Shown here: positions 28,831 to 38,153 of the stretch, in pieces
Layout of the letters: the number at the start of each line of letters is the position of its first letter
How positions within the stretch are numbered: position 1 is the first letter of the stretch
Assembly: GCA_964636485.1 (NCBI GenBank)
Contig: CAZWSO010000001.1
Location: 5,855-69,854, forward strand
Length of the DNA: 64,000 nucleotides
Source: CAYXRS01 sp964636485
GTDB lineage: Bacteria > Gemmatimonadota > Gemmatimonadetes > Gemmatimonadales > Gemmatimonadaceae
Direction of reading: 5' to 3'
Notes under the pieces: model-generated
Database searches by the model: none
What the model saw: only the letters and a program-made list of their open reading frames with translations
Told to the model about the DNA's origin: nothing
Translations under genes and position numbers: made by a program

Positions 28831-31164
28831 ATGAATGCGCCGGTGAATTTCATCCCGATGGCGATCCTCATCGGATTTGCCGTCGCGCTCTTCGCGCCCG
28901 TCATCTACCGTGCGGCACCGCGGCAAGCCGGCTGGCTGTTGTCAATCCTGCCAATTGCGCTGGCCGCACTGTTCACCGGCCTCCTCCCCGCCATACTGGC
29001 CGGTGAAACCGTCCGTGTGGAGGCGTCGTGGTTCCCCGGTATCGCCGTTGCCTTCTCCTTCTACGTGGACGGGCTGGCGCTTCTCTTCGCCCTGATGATC
29101 AGTCTCATCGGCGCCCTCGTAGTCATCTACAGTGGCAGCTACCTCATGGGGCATCGGGATCTCGGCCGGTTCTACGCCGCCCTTCTTGCGTTCATGATGG
29201 CGATGCTCGGCGTGGTGCTCGCCGACAATTTGATCACGCTCTTCGTATTCTGGGAGCTGACGAGCTTCACCTCGTACATCCTGATCGGCTTCGATCACGA
29301 CAAGGCCGGCAATCGGGCGTCGGCGCTCCAGGCGCTGCTGGTGACAGGTGCCGGGGGCCTGGCGCTCCTCGCCGGGTTTCTTCTCATGGGACAGGTCACC
29401 GGCAGTCTCGAGCTCTCCGAGATCATACGGAGCGGTGATCTGGTTCGGCTCGATCCGCTCTACCTGCCTGTGCTGCTGCTCGTGCTGCTGGGCGCCTTCA
29501 CCAAGTCAGCGCAGTTTCCCTTTCATTTCTGGCTGCCGAACGCGATGGCTGCGCCCACCCCCGTGAGCGCCTACCTGCACTCGGCAACGATGGTGAAAGC
29601 GGGCATCTATCTCCTGGCGCGCCTCAGCCCCGTGCTGGCCGACACGTCGCCCTGGGTCCTCATCGTCGGCTTCACCGGCGGCATCACCATGGGAATCGGC
29701 GCCATCATGGCTCTGCGGCAGACGGATCTGAAGCTCGTGCTGGCGCACTCCACGGTCATGGTGCTTGGCTCGCTGACGCTTTTGCTCGGGTTGGGGACGA
29801 CGCTGGCGGTGAAGGCGGCGATGGTGTTCGTGCTTGCGCATTCCCTCTACAAGGGGGCGCTCTTCCTCGTCGTCGGCGCCATCGATCACGAAACCGGGAC
29901 GCGCGACGTCACCCTGCTGGGTGGGCTCTACCGCCTAATGCCGATCACGGCGCTGGCGGCGGTGATGGCCGGATTGTCGGCGGTCGGTCTCGGACCAGTG
30001 CTCGGCTTCATCAGCAAGGAGCTCGTGTACGAGGCAATGCTCGACCTGGCCACGGCGCCACGGCTGATCGCCGGAATCGTCGTCGTCAGCAATGGACTTC
30101 TCGTAACCGTGGTGGCGCTGGTGGTGGTCCGGCCATTCTTCGGGGTACGGCGGGAGCGGGATCGGACTCCGCACGAGGTGCCGCTCGCAATGTGGCTGGG
30201 TCCGCTGGCAATGGCGCTCGCGGGTGTGCTGCTTGGACTGCTGCCAGGCATCGCCGCAGCCATCGCCGAGCCGGCGATGGTGTCGGTACTCGGTGCGCCA
30301 GTGGATGTTCAGCTCTACCTTTGGCATGGGCTGCAGCCGGCGCTGCTACTCAGTGCGATCACCCTCACGCTGGGCGTCGGTGGGTACGTCCTCTGGGAGC
30401 GGATACATGCCGGCATGCTGCGTGTAGATCCGGTGCTCGCCTGGGGGCCGGCACGGTGGTACGAGGGGGCGCTCGCGGCGCTGCTATCCACAGCAAAGTG
30501 GCAGACGGAGCAGCTGCAGAGCGGCTACCTGCGGCGATACCTGCTCATCATTCTCATGACCGCCATAGGTCTGGTTGGCGGCACACTCCTACTTCAGGGA
30601 GGAGTGCCGCTGCACCTGCGCCGACCGGATGCATACTTCTACGAGTGGGGACTTGCCGCACTGGTGATCGCGGCCGCGATCAGCGCCGTACGCTCGCGAT
30701 CGCGCCTCGCCTCGATCATCTCGCTTGGTGTGGTGGGATATACCGTCGCGCTCATCTTCGTGGTATACGGGGCGCCCGATCTGGCGATGACGCAGTTTCT
30801 GACCGAAACGCTGATCGTGATCATCGTCGCGTTGATGATGATCAGGCTCCCGAACTTCCGCATCTCCGAGCAGGTAAACGTCCCGAAGCGGGCGCGTGAT
30901 GCGTTTGTGGCGCTGGGCTTTGGTGGACTGATGATGATGCTGTTGCTCGCGGTCACCCGACTGCCGTTCGATCCCTTCAGCTCTGAGTACTACGCCCGGG
31001 AGAGTGTTCCAGCCGCGCACGGCCGCAACATAGTCAACGTGATTCTCGTGGATTTTCGCGCGATGGACACGCTCGGCGAGATCGTCGTGCTGGCGGTGGC
31101 CGGCATGGGTGTGTACGCGCTGCTCAAGCTGCGCGCGCATCGCCACGACGGGGAGCAACGATGA
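28831..31164 (+). CDS. mrpA: Mrp cation/proton antiporter subunit A
   Basis: Large NuoL-like subunit, 777 aa with about 20 helices. The proton-pumping core motifs are WELTSFTSYILIGFDHD, FHFWLPNAMAAPTPVSAYLHSATMVKAGIYLLARL and VFVLAHSLYKGALFLVVGAIDHETGTRD. The C-terminal third carries the MrpA-type extension: a DUF4040-like part (VVYGAPDLAMTQFLTETL) and an MbhE-like part (NVILVDFRAMDTLGEIVVL). The gene begins 43 bp after mrpG without a clear ribosome site; ATG 28858 is an alternative. It overlaps mrpB by 4 bp. Confidence 0.93.
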   Translation: MNAPVNFIPMAILIGFAVALFAPVIYRAAPRQAGWLLSILPIALAALFTGLLPAILAGETVRVEASWFPGIAVAFSFYVDGLALLFALMISLIGALVVIYSGSYLMGHRDLGRFYAALLAFMMAMLGVVLADNLITLFVFWELTSFTSYILIGFDHDKAGNRASALQALLVTGAGGLALLAGFLLMGQVTGSLELSEIIRSGDLVRLDPLYLPVLLLVLLGAFTKSAQFPFHFWLPNAMAAPTPVSAYLHSATMVKAGIYLLARLSPVLADTSPWVLIVGFTGGITMGIGAIMALRQTDLKLVLAHSTVMVLGSLTLLLGLGTTLAVKAAMVFVLAHSLYKGALFLVVGAIDHETGTRDVTLLGGLYRLMPITALAAVMAGLSAVGLGPVLGFISKELVYEAMLDLATAPRLIAGIVVVSNGLLVTVVALVVVRPFFGVRRERDRTPHEVPLAMWLGPLAMALAGVLLGLLPGIAAAIAEPAMVSVLGAPVDVQLYLWHGLQPALLLSAITLTLGVGGYVLWERIHAGMLRVDPVLAWGPARWYEGALAALLSTAKWQTEQLQSGYLRRYLLIILMTAIGLVGGTLLLQGGVPLHLRRPDAYFYEWGLAALVIAAAISAVRSRSRLASIISLGVVGYTVALIFVVYGAPDLAMTQFLTETLIVIIVALMMIRLPNFRISEQVNVPKRARDAFVALGFGGLMMMLLLAVTRLPFDPFSSEYYARESVPAAHGRNIVNVILVDFRAMDTLGEIVVLAVAGMGVYALLKLRAHRHDGEQR

Positions 31165-31574
31165 GCTCGATCATTCTCCGCACGGCCACCAGGTTTCTGA
31201 TCACACTCCTCCTGCTGTTGTCGCTTTTTTTCCTGGCACGGGGGCACAACGAGCCGGGCGGCGGCTTCATCGGTGGACTCGTGGGCGCAGCATCGTTCGC
31301 CCTTTACGCGATCGCCTTCGGTGTGAGCCGTACGCGGCGAGCGCTGCGCGTTGATCCACGGACGCTGATCGGCCTCGGTCTGCTCATTGCCATCGCCAGC
31401 GGACTGCCCGCGGTGCTTCTCGGTCTGCCCTTTCTCACCGGACAGTGGGGGGAAGTTACAGTCGCTGGAGGGGCACTACCGCTTGGCAGCCCGGTTTTCT
31501 TTGACGTTGGTGTGTACCTGGTTGTTGTCGGCACCACGCTCACGATCATTCTCGCGCTCGAGGAGGAGAACTGA
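31161..31574 (+). CDS. mrpB: Mrp cation/proton antiporter subunit B
   Basis: Membrane subunit of 137 aa with four helices. The family motif FFLARGHNEPGGGFIGGLVGAASFALYAIAFG is plain, and the C-terminus has the SPVFFDVGVYLVVVG signature. ATG overlaps the mrpA stop by 4 bp, and mrpC begins 1 bp after its stop. Confidence 0.93.
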   Translation: MSSIILRTATRFLITLLLLLSLFFLARGHNEPGGGFIGGLVGAASFALYAIAFGVSRTRRALRVDPRTLIGLGLLIAIASGLPAVLLGLPFLTGQWGEVTVAGGALPLGSPVFFDVGVYLVVVGTTLTIILALEEEN

Positions 31575-31575
31575 C

Positions 31576-31977
31576 GTGGAGCCGATCGTCGCCGTTATCG
31601 TCGGAGCGCTGTTCGCAACGGGCCTCTTCATGGTGTTGCGCCGCAACATGCTGAAGCTCGTGATCGGGCTCGTGCTGATCAGCAACGGCGCGAATCTGAT
31701 CATCTTCGCGGCCGGCCGGATGACCCGTGCCACTCCTCCGCTCGTTCCGGAGGGCGCGACGCTGCCGCCGGAGCCGTTCGCCAATCCGTTGCCACAGGCA
31801 CTCATTCTGACGGCTATCGTAATCGGCTTCGGGCTGGTGGCGTTCGCGTTCGTGCTGGTCTATCGCGCCTATCAGGAACTGGGCACGATGAACTCCGATG
31901 ACCTGCATACCGAGGGTGAGCCGCCGGGACGGACGACGGCATCAGAGAGCGAGCTCCGGGCGGAGATCCTATCGTGA
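31576..31977 (+). CDS. mrpC: Mrp cation/proton antiporter subunit C
   Basis: NuoK-like subunit of 133 aa with three helices. Typical segments are GLFMVLRRNMLKLVIGLVLISNGANLIIF and NPLPQALILTAIVIGFGLVAFAFVLVYRAY. GTG 31576 is chosen as start because AGGAGG precedes it at proper spacing; the open frame upstream overlaps mrpB and is not coding. A polar tail of about 30 residues follows the last helix. Confidence 0.92.
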   Translation: MEPIVAVIVGALFATGLFMVLRRNMLKLVIGLVLISNGANLIIFAAGRMTRATPPLVPEGATLPPEPFANPLPQALILTAIVIGFGLVAFAFVLVYRAYQELGTMNSDDLHTEGEPPGRTTASESELRAEILS

Positions 31978-33488
31978 GCTGGCTGCCGATCCTTCCGGTC
32001 GTCATCCCGCTGCTGGCCGCGGCGCTGGGTCTCACCGCCTGGCGGCGACCCCGGGCTCAGCGTCGCTTCGGGCTGCTCGGTGCGGCTGCGCTTCTGCCTG
32101 CCGCGATCGCCCTGCTCGGCGCTGTTGCCCGCGACGGGATCCTGGTGGTCGAGGTCGGCAACTGGCCGGCTCCCTTCGGCATCACCTTCGTGGCCGATCT
32201 GCTCAGCGCGATCATGGTGCTCATCACGGCCATCATGATGCTGGCGGTCGGCATCTATTCGCTGGCCGACGTCGAGCCACGGCACGAGGAGTACGGCTTT
32301 CATCCGCTCTACCAGATCCTCATCGCCGGCGTGAACGGCGCGTTTCTCACCGGCGATCTGTTCAATCTGTACGTCTGGTTCGAGGTGATGCTGATCGCGT
32401 CGTTCGTGCTTCTCGCCCTCGGCGGCACACGGGACCAGATGCGGGGCGCAGTGAAGTACGTGTCCATAAATCTCGTCTCGTCCATGTTCTTTCTGTCCGC
32501 CGTCGGACTGCTCTTCGGTCTTACGGGGACGCTCAACATGGCCGCGGCGGCGGTTCAACTAGGCAGGGTCGAATCGCCGGGACTGCTGAGCGCCATCGCG
32601 ATGATGTTCGTGATCTGCTTCGGTATCAAGGCGGCCGTCTTCCCGCTCTTCTTCTGGCTTCCGGCGTCGTACCACACGCCGCCGGTGGCGGTGTCGGCGA
32701 TATTCGCCGGTCTCCTCACGAAGGTGGGTGTGTACGCGCTCATCCGCGTGTTTACGCTGCTGTTCACGCACGATGTGGGTTATACGCACACTATCCTGCT
32801 GGTGATCTCCGGGCTGACGATGGTAACGGGCGTTCTCGGAGCGGCGGCACAGAACGAGGTGCGCCGCATCCTCTCCTTCCATATCGTGAGCCAGATCGGC
32901 TACATGATCATGGGGTTGGCACTCTTTACTCCGCTCGCCCTCGTCGGCTCCGTCTTCTATATCGTCCATCACATCATCGTCAAGACCAATCTCTTCCTGA
33001 TCGGCGGCATCGTGCGCCGGCTGTCGGGATCGTTCGAGCTGTCAGCTCTGGGCGGGCTGTACCGGTCACACCCGTTCGTGGCGATGCTGTTCCTGGTGCC
33101 GGCATTCTCGCTTGCCGGCTTTCCTCCGCTGTCGGGATTCTGGGCCAAACTTATTCTGATCAAAGCGGGACTCGACATACAGCAATACCTGATAGTCGCC
33201 GTAGCGCTGGCGGTAGGCTTGCTGACGCTCTTTTCGATGACCAAGATCTGGGCGGAAGTGTTCTGGAAACCGTTGCCCCCGGAACGCGTGGGCGATGCGG
33301 CGCGGGCCGAAGGCGTGATGGGACGGACGTCGCTCGCCGTACTGCTCGTTCCCTCTATCGCACTGGCCCTCATGACGCTTGTGATAGGCTTCCACCCCGA
33401 ACCGTTCTTCGCCGTGGCGCAGCGGTCCGCGGCACAGCTACTCGACCCGGGTGCGTACATCCGCGCCGTGCTGGGGGGTACGCCGTGA
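31974..33488 (+). CDS. mrpD: Mrp cation/proton antiporter subunit D
   Basis: NuoN/NuoM-like proton-translocating subunit of 504 aa with about 14 helices. LTGDLFNLYVWFEVMLIASFVLLAL carries the membrane Glu, LFFWLPASYHTPPVAVSAIFAGLLTKVGVYALIR the conserved helix with Lys, and IVHHIIVKTNLFLIGG the later Lys helix. GTG start overlaps mrpC by 4 bp, and the end overlaps mrpE by 4 bp. Confidence 0.93.
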   Translation: MSWLPILPVVIPLLAAALGLTAWRRPRAQRRFGLLGAAALLPAAIALLGAVARDGILVVEVGNWPAPFGITFVADLLSAIMVLITAIMMLAVGIYSLADVEPRHEEYGFHPLYQILIAGVNGAFLTGDLFNLYVWFEVMLIASFVLLALGGTRDQMRGAVKYVSINLVSSMFFLSAVGLLFGLTGTLNMAAAAVQLGRVESPGLLSAIAMMFVICFGIKAAVFPLFFWLPASYHTPPVAVSAIFAGLLTKVGVYALIRVFTLLFTHDVGYTHTILLVISGLTMVTGVLGAAAQNEVRRILSFHIVSQIGYMIMGLALFTPLALVGSVFYIVHHIIVKTNLFLIGGIVRRLSGSFELSALGGLYRSHPFVAMLFLVPAFSLAGFPPLSGFWAKLILIKAGLDIQQYLIVAVALAVGLLTLFSMTKIWAEVFWKPLPPERVGDAARAEGVMGRTSLAVLLVPSIALALMTLVIGFHPEPFFAVAQRSAAQLLDPGAYIRAVLGGTP

Positions 33489-33964
33489 ATCTTCTCACCT
33501 GGAACATTCTGCTGGCGGTGCTCTGGGCGACAGTCACCGGGACGTTCTCACTGGCCAATCTGCTCGCCGGGTTCGCCATCGGATACCTCGTCCTGCTGAT
33601 CGCCCGACCAACGATGGGACGGTCGACGTACTACACGCGCTTCTGGCGGGTGGTGATCTTCGTTCTTCGGTATCTGGGTGAGCTGGTGTGGGCAAGCCTT
33701 CGCGTCGCCTACGATGTGATAACGCCCACGTTTCACATGCGTCCCGGCGTTGTGGCCATCCCGATGGAAGCCAAGACCGATGTCGAGATCACCATGCTCG
33801 CCAGCCTCATCTCGCTCACTCCGGGCACGCTCGCTCTGGACGTGAGCTCCGACCGAAAGGTCGTCTACATCCACGCCATGTACATCGACGATGACGATGT
33901 CGAGCAGCTCCGGCGCCAGATCAAGGATGGGTTGGAGCGGCGGGTGCTGGAGCTGCTCCGATAA
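33485..33964 (+). CDS. mrpE: Mrp cation/proton antiporter subunit E
   Basis: Subunit of 159 aa with two or three N-terminal helices and a soluble C-terminal domain. Signatures are TFSLANLLAGFAIGYLVLLI, ITMLASLISLTPGTLALDVS and VVYIHAMYIDD. GTG 33485 forms a GTGA overlap with mrpD. A much longer frame continues upstream but runs over mrpD in another frame and is spurious. It is the last gene of the operon; I see no clear hairpin behind it. Confidence 0.92.
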   Translation: MNLLTWNILLAVLWATVTGTFSLANLLAGFAIGYLVLLIARPTMGRSTYYTRFWRVVIFVLRYLGELVWASLRVAYDVITPTFHMRPGVVAIPMEAKTDVEITMLASLISLTPGTLALDVSSDRKVVYIHAMYIDDDDVEQLRRQIKDGLERRVLELLR

Positions 33965-34055
33965 CTCCGCGTAGCAACAGTTGGACGGATCCGGCCGATG
34001 CCAGACGGATAGACGCGGATCTGGCTCCATGTTCACGGCCTGCCCAGACAAGATC

Positions 34056-35999
34056 CTACCTCGCCGCCGCCTCCCCTTCCAGATACGTGTACCCCTCCAG
34101 TCCGGCGACGTAGTCCGCAATAAAAGCGTTCGCCTCGGAGCGACTGAGGCCCGTAGCGGCGTTGACCTTGCGGCGGAAAACGGCGAGGAGGTCGGAGGCG
34201 CGAAACTGAACATATGCGAGAACTTCCGTTACGGTGTCCCCGTGAACGAGATCGGAAACCTCGTAACCATTCTCCGATAGCCGCACATGCACTGCGTTGG
34301 TGTCGCCGAACAGATTGTGGAGATCGCCGAGAATCTCCTGGTACGCGCCGGTCAAAAAGATGCCGAGAATGTACGGCTCGCCAGGCCGATATGAGTGAAG
34401 CTCGAGGCTGGATCGTCCTTTTCGGCCCCCGGTGAAGCGGTCGATCTTCCCGTCGGAGTCGCAGGTGACATCCTGCAGCGTACCGCGACGCGAGGGTTCT
34501 TCATCCAGCCGGTGTATCGGCATTATCGGAAAGAACTGGTCGATCGCCCAGCTGTCGGGAAGCGACTGAAACACGCTGAAATTGCAGAAGTAACGATCGA
34601 CAAGGCGCTTCTCCAGATCCTCGAGAATGTCGTCATACTCCTCACGGTCCTTCTGTGCAACGCGCGCTACGGCGTTCAGCGTCGCCTTGTAGAACTGCTC
34701 AGCCAGTGCACGCTCCCGCAGCGACAGCACGCCGCTGTTGAACAGTGACTGGGCACGCTCCTTCGCGAATGTGGCGTCGTGGAAAACCTCGCGCACGCTC
34801 CGTCCGGAGATAGCCTCGTATCCCTCCTTTAACTCGTGCAGGAGTAGGTGGTCATCATCCGAAATCTCTGGGATGGCGATATCCTGGTTCGTCTCCACGT
34901 CGATCACATTGAGGAGCAGCAGTGCGTGGTGCGCGGTGAGCGCGCGGCCCGACTCGGAGATGACGTGGGGCATCGGTAAGCCGAGCTCCCGGCAGGACTC
35001 CGCCAGGGTGTAGATCACATCATTGGCGTATTCCTGCACCGAGTAGTTCACGCTGGCCGCGAACGTGGAGCCCGAGCCATCGTAGTCCACTCCCAGCCCG
35101 CCTCCGACGTCCACATGGGTGATGTCCACGCCCATGTTGCGGAGCTCGGCGTAGAACCTTACGATCTCGGCGAGCCCCGACTTCACATAGCGGATGTCGG
35201 TGATCTGTGATCCAAGGTGGAAGTGGATCAGCTTGAGGACATCGAGGCGGCCCAACTGCGCGAGGCGGTCCACCATGCGCACGAGCTCGCTGGCGTTCAG
35301 TCCGAACTTCGAGCGCTCGCCACCGCTCTCCGCCCATCTTCCAAAGCCTTCGGAAGCAAGCTTGATGCGCACGCCAGCCGTTGGATTCACGCCGATCTCA
35401 TCGGCGGTCCGAAGGAGCACATCCAGCTCGCTCAGCTGCTCCATGACGATGAAGACCTGGTGTCCGAGACGCTGTCCCATGCAGGCGAGGCGCATGAACT
35501 CCTCGTCCTTGTAGCCATTGCAGACAACGAGGTGATCGGTGGACTCGCTCAGCGCCAGCACAGCCTGCAGCTCGGGCTTGGAGCCGCACTCCAATCCGAC
35601 TCCGTAAGGACGACCGAAGTCGACGATCTCCTCCACGACGTGCCGCTGCTGGTTCACCTTGATGGGGTAGACGAGCGTGTAGCCGCCGTCGTAGCCGAAC
35701 TCCTCCATGGCGTGAAGGAAACGCTGCCTGATCATCTCTATGCGCGAGCGAAGGATATCCGAGAAGCGCAGAAGCATGGGCAGTCCCACACCCTGCTCCG
35801 CCAGGTCGGTCACCAGCTCGTACAGATCGAGCTCCCGCTCCTTTCTCGCCTTGTCGGGGCGGACGACCACGTGCCCCTCTTCGTTGATGTCGAAGAAGCC
35901 GATCCCCCAACCCGCAACATTGTACAGGTCGCGGGAATCATCGATCGTCCAGTGGGAGGCAGTCTGCGTTCCCGACTCCTCGAGAGTTCGTGTGGCCAT
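34056..35999 (-). CDS. speA: Biosynthetic arginine decarboxylase
   Basis: PLP enzyme that converts arginine to agmatine, first step of putrescine and spermidine synthesis by the agmatine route. The 647-aa length fits the SpeA family. The PLP Lys is in LVYPIKVNQQRHV. GLECGSKPEL, HFHLGSQ, HVDVGGGLGVDYDGS and VISESGRALTAHHALL are the family's barrel signatures, and the catalytic Cys-type region CDSDGKID is near the C-terminus. ATG 35999 is preferred over an in-frame TTG at 36032. The gene stands alone; agmatine-processing genes are not in the window. Confidence 0.93.
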   Translation of the reverse strand: MATRTLEESGTQTASHWTIDDSRDLYNVAGWGIGFFDINEEGHVVVRPDKARKERELDLYELVTDLAEQGVGLPMLLRFSDILRSRIEMIRQRFLHAMEEFGYDGGYTLVYPIKVNQQRHVVEEIVDFGRPYGVGLECGSKPELQAVLALSESTDHLVVCNGYKDEEFMRLACMGQRLGHQVFIVMEQLSELDVLLRTADEIGVNPTAGVRIKLASEGFGRWAESGGERSKFGLNASELVRMVDRLAQLGRLDVLKLIHFHLGSQITDIRYVKSGLAEIVRFYAELRNMGVDITHVDVGGGLGVDYDGSGSTFAASVNYSVQEYANDVIYTLAESCRELGLPMPHVISESGRALTAHHALLLLNVIDVETNQDIAIPEISDDDHLLLHELKEGYEAISGRSVREVFHDATFAKERAQSLFNSGVLSLRERALAEQFYKATLNAVARVAQKDREEYDDILEDLEKRLVDRYFCNFSVFQSLPDSWAIDQFFPIMPIHRLDEEPSRRGTLQDVTCDSDGKIDRFTGGRKGRSSLELHSYRPGEPYILGIFLTGAYQEILGDLHNLFGDTNAVHVRLSENGYEVSDLVHGDTVTEVLAYVQFRASDLLAVFRRKVNAATGLSRSEANAFIADYVAGLEGYTYLEGEAAAR

Positions 36000-36118
36000 G
36001 GTCGCGTGAAGTTTAACGCTCTGCTTCGGCAATGGAACCGTGCCGGAGCGCTGGCGGACGAAGCGTCAGGGGTTGCCAGAACCGGTCCAGCGGAAGGGCG
36101 GGCGGAAGCGCTGTAGCG

Positions 36119-37954
36119 CTATGGCCGCTGGAACTGAATGGGCTCGACGGGGATCTCGCGCCCGAGCGAGTCCACGCGTGCCTTGGTTCTGGCAATCGAA
36201 CGGGAGAGAGGATCCAGGTTGACTCGCACGTTCGGCAGCGGCGGCGGTTCCAATGGATCGCCGGACGTGATTACACGCTCGCGCTCCCTGGGACGTCCGG
36301 ACTCCGCGACTCCCATCCGTACGCGCTCGGCCTCAGTTGGAACGCCTCGGTCGAACCCGCCTGCGGGGTCGACGATCGCATCAGCTGCGTCGGCGATCTT
36401 TGTGGAGGATGGCTCCGGCGTGTGTACAGCCGGTTCGACCGGCCGCTCACTCGTTGAAGGCGCCTCCGCCGGCGGCAGCGGTGTCGCGCTGGCCTCGGCA
36501 TCATCCTTCAGGAAGGCGAACCAGCCTCCGGCAAGCAGCACTAACGCCACCGCCGCCGCGATCGCGGCGGTTTTTGCGCGACTCTCCTGCTGCGGCCAGG
36601 GACGCATGGCGCGTCGAGATTCGCGGCCGCGCGCCTCGAACATGTCCCCGGCGGGATCGTCCAGCCATTCATTCTCCGGCGGGTCCCGGTAGCCCTCTGG
36701 CGTGTCCAGATAGCCGCCCACAAAGGATACTCCCGGCTCCATCTCCGCCTTCTGCTCCTGCTCCTCCCCCTCCCCCTCCCCCTCCCTGTGCGACGCAGCC
36801 GCCGCGGGAGAGGCTGCCGCCAACAGGTCGGGCGCATGGATGTGCGTGATGCCCGCCGCTCCATCGCTCACATCGCGCGGATCGAGCGACCAACCGTCGC
36901 CTGCACTCGGGCTTGCCTGACCTCGCGGTGGCGCCGCGTTCACATGCTCGTCGATCTGCGGCGCGACGGGTTCCGTCGCGTTGGGCACGTAGCACTCGGA
37001 TGGCGGCGCTGCAATCGGCGGCAGAGGCTGGCCGCCGAGTGAGTCTCCCGCGGACGTCAGGATCTGTATCTCACCCGTCGGGCGCGGAAGTGTGAGCGCC
37101 TCTGGCGGCAGCCCGGGCTGCGGATACGCCGCCGCCGGCGTCGCCATCTCTTCAGCCCGCACGCCTTGCCGAAGCGGCGGCTGCTGCGGGCTGAATCGCT
37201 TGGGCGCAACGGCTTGGTCCTGACCTGAGGCGGGCTCGTGCTGATCGCCCGCCGCTGCCGGGCGCGCCGCGACGATCTCGGCGAGCAGCGCTCGCGTGCC
37301 AGTCACCGTCGCGTCATCGGACGGCAGGACGCTTTCCTGTACCTCGAGCGCATCGCGGCACAGACGCTCGGCTTCGCTGGTCTCGCGCAGCGCGAAGTGC
37401 ACGCGCGCCAGCATGAGGAGCACGCTGGCTGTCTCGAGATGGTGCGGCCCCTGTACCTCTTCCTTGATTCTGGCGAGTCGGACGAGAAGTGGCGCCGCCG
37501 CCCTGAAGTCTCGCAGCCGAATGTACAGCTTGGCGAGGTTGTTCAGACCCACCGCAAGGTCCGGATGATTCAAGCCCAGGTGTGCCTCGCTGATAGTCAG
37601 GGCGCGACGGAAGAGCGGTTCGGCGTCCGCGAGCGCGCCGCGGACGTAGTGCAACGCCGCCAGGTTGTTGATGCTCTGGACGATTCCATGATCGTCGGGA
37701 CCGAGCGCTTGCTCGCGGATGGCGAGGGCGTGGCGGAAGAGCGCCTCGGCGCGCGGATAGTCGCCTTGCCGGTAGCGGAGCTGGCCGAGACTGCCAAGGC
37801 TGGTGGCGAGGTACAAGCCGTCGCCGCCCATCGCCTTCGCCTCGCGTATCGCGGCGACGAATGCTTGGTCAGCGCGCGCCAGATCGCCCAGGCTGAAGTA
37901 CGAGCGCCCCGCCTCGTGATGGCGGGACCACCGCATCTCGATCGTATCGGTCAT
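36119..37954 (-). CDS. TPR-repeat membrane protein
   Basis: A 611-aa protein of unknown role. Residues about 8-240 hold five or six kinesin-light-chain-like TPR units (LGQLRYRQGDYPRAEALFRHAL, NNLAALHYVRGALADAEPLFRRAL, NNLAKLYIRLRDF). Then comes a 200-residue Pro/Ala/Glu-rich disordered region with an acidic GEGEGEEQEQ stretch, one transmembrane helix (about 458-481, AAVALVLLAGGWFAFL) and a 130-residue tail. The topology suggests cytosolic TPRs with a periplasmic tail. ATG 37954 is chosen; the upstream open frame is not coding-like. Likely a scaffold for a protein complex. Confidence 0.8.
   Translation of the reverse strand: MTDTIEMRWSRHHEAGRSYFSLGDLARADQAFVAAIREAKAMGGDGLYLATSLGSLGQLRYRQGDYPRAEALFRHALAIREQALGPDDHGIVQSINNLAALHYVRGALADAEPLFRRALTISEAHLGLNHPDLAVGLNNLAKLYIRLRDFRAAAPLLVRLARIKEEVQGPHHLETASVLLMLARVHFALRETSEAERLCRDALEVQESVLPSDDATVTGTRALLAEIVAARPAAAGDQHEPASGQDQAVAPKRFSPQQPPLRQGVRAEEMATPAAAYPQPGLPPEALTLPRPTGEIQILTSAGDSLGGQPLPPIAAPPSECYVPNATEPVAPQIDEHVNAAPPRGQASPSAGDGWSLDPRDVSDGAAGITHIHAPDLLAAASPAAAASHREGEGEGEEQEQKAEMEPGVSFVGGYLDTPEGYRDPPENEWLDDPAGDMFEARGRESRRAMRPWPQQESRAKTAAIAAAVALVLLAGGWFAFLKDDAEASATPLPPAEAPSTSERPVEPAVHTPEPSSTKIADAADAIVDPAGGFDRGVPTEAERVRMGVAESGRPRERERVITSGDPLEPPPLPNVRVNLDPLSRSIARTKARVDSLGREIPVEPIQFQRP
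36762..36786 (-). repeat. G-rich tandem tract inside the TPR gene
   Basis: On the plus strand this is a run of CCCCCT units. On the coding minus strand it reads as four or more G-runs of three to five separated by single A, encoding the GEGEGEE stretch. Such a tract could form a G-quadruplex in DNA or mRNA and is prone to slippage. Confidence 0.7.
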
Positions 37955-38153
37955 CCGCAAGCCCTCTCGTAGGAGGACGCGGCAGGGGGGAAGCTGTAAC
38001 CGCCGGTAGCAGGAGCGGTTGCCCCTCGGTGGTCCTCCTGCCAGGTTACCCCGTTCCGGAGCCACTGAATCACCGTCACCCGCCCGCTCGAAGGCCCGGC
38101 AGCCGCTGAACATTTTCGTTCCTCCCCTCAACTCCCTGGAGTGACCCGCAACC

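Noticed and set aside
31898..33484. Long plus-strand open frame running through mrpD into mrpE
   Set aside because: It overlaps mrpD in another frame, has Arg/Ser-rich shadow composition, and only its last 160 codons (mrpE) match a family.
33965..34055. Search for a terminator between mrpE and speA
   Set aside because: No stable hairpin with T-tract was found in the convergent gap.
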